DNA of 64,000 nt from Lasiosphaeria ovina (taxonomy: Eukaryota > Ascomycota > Sordariomycetes > Sordariales > Lasiosphaeriaceae). Below are positions 63,586-64,000 of the stretch, one piece after another. The notes under the pieces were generated by a model. That model saw only the letters and a list, made by a program, of their open reading frames with translations. It was not told the origin of the DNA and did not search any database. The position numbers were made by a program, and so were the translations under genes. The stretch is from assembly GCA_033439765.1 (NCBI GenBank), contig JAULSN010000003.1, positions 3,100,001 through 3,164,000 of the forward strand, written 5' to 3'. Position 1 is the first letter of the stretch. Each line of letters begins with the position of its first letter.

Positions 63586-64000
63586 TTAGACGAGCCCAAA
63601 CGTCCACGAGCTCTCCCAGTTGTACGTCTGGCCGGGCCCGGTGATCTGGTAGCTGGTGCGGTTCCACTCGGGGCTGTGTGATTAATCTCTGTCAGCCTCC
63701 ACTTCGTTTCACGAGGACAAGATAGAAAAAAAAAAACATACTGATTGATGCCGTCGGGGTAGTCCTGGGCCTCGATGGCGACGCACGAGCTCTTGACGAC
63801 CTTCTGGGCGGCGCTGAGGCCCTGGTCACTCTTGATAGGCGCGGAGCCGTCCATCCACGAGCACGAGTACAGCACGACGCCGGGCTGGGTGGTGCGCAGC
63901 TGGGCCTTGACGCCGGAGAAGTCGCTCGCCAGCGTGACGACGGCCGCGTCCTTGGGCGCGTCCTCGACCAGCCAGTAGCCGTTGTACCCCTCGCAGGCGC
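63586..64000 (-). CDS. C-terminal part of an unidentified protein, cut by the window edge
   Basis: Two exons are visible on the minus strand: 64000-63742 (continuing beyond the window) and 63673-63586, with a 68-nt intron that starts GTATGT followed by a T run. The visible ~114 residues include ACEGYNGYWLVEDAPKDAAV, QPGVVLYSCSWMDGSAPIK, KSSCVAIEAQDYPDGINHPE (across the splice) and the terminal TYNWESSWTFGLV. Four Cys and many aromatic residues suggest an extracellular or lumenal protein, but the N-terminus that would show a signal peptide is missing. I recognise no family. Confidence 0.65.

Noticed and set aside
1..64000. CRISPR array, prophage, rRNA or bacterial operon
   Set aside because: No regular spacer array, no phage genes and no rRNA motifs; gene structure is that of a fungal nuclear genome.

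Overview
This is nuclear DNA of a filamentous ascomycete, most likely a Sordariomycete. The protein-coding genes are GC-rich. Most carry short introns (about 54-210 nt) with GT..AG ends and CTAAC/CTGAC-type branch sites. Several gene families point to Pezizomycotina: a HET domain, a Pth11/fungal-rhodopsin-like receptor, a DUF3405 protein, a CCG-9-type trehalose phosphorylase and a highly reducing PKS. There is no sign of bacterial operons, CRISPR arrays or rRNA, and I could not identify any tRNA.

Layout. The left half (1-32.4 kb) looks accessory. It holds a secreted germin-like cupin, then about 5.5 kb of decayed DNA containing the C-terminal stub of an AA9 polysaccharide monooxygenase and other coding relics. 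A 7-TM fungal rhodopsin-domain protein, an amino-acid permease and an intact HET protein follow on the plus strand, and after them an orphan C-terminal HET fragment. Next come three co-oriented minus-strand genes: a SnoaL-like/flavin monooxygenase fusion, a 2502-residue polyketide synthase and a flavohemoglobin. The right half (35-64 kb) is mostly conserved core: a gene of unknown function, thymidylate synthase, CCG-9 trehalose phosphorylase, mitochondrial Mn-superoxide dismutase, GINS subunit Psf3, the spliceosomal protein Dim1, a DUF3405 type II membrane protein, an OPT peptide transporter and a gene cut by the window edge. A wrecked but recognisable biotin synthase lies among the core genes, between Psf3 and Dim1.

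How the genes relate. The only plausible functional group is the PKS with the adjacent flavin monooxygenase (same strand, 1.8 kb apart) and perhaps the flavohemoglobin on the other side. No NRPS, trans-acting enoylreductase or pathway transcription factor is visible, so this would be a minimal cluster at best. The core genes are functionally independent of one another.

Non-coding structure. Four long uninterrupted G/C homopolymers occur (17, 27, 23 and 24 nt). One of them sits inside a CCG-9 intron close to its 5' splice site. A diverged array of four 129-162 bp repeats ends 56 bp before a start codon. A perfect 34-bp palindrome lies 67 bp before the Dim1 start codon. A TACCTAGGTA-type motif is scattered between genes. 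Exon structures were worked out by eye from splice signals, frame continuity and family conservation; none was confirmed by transcript data.
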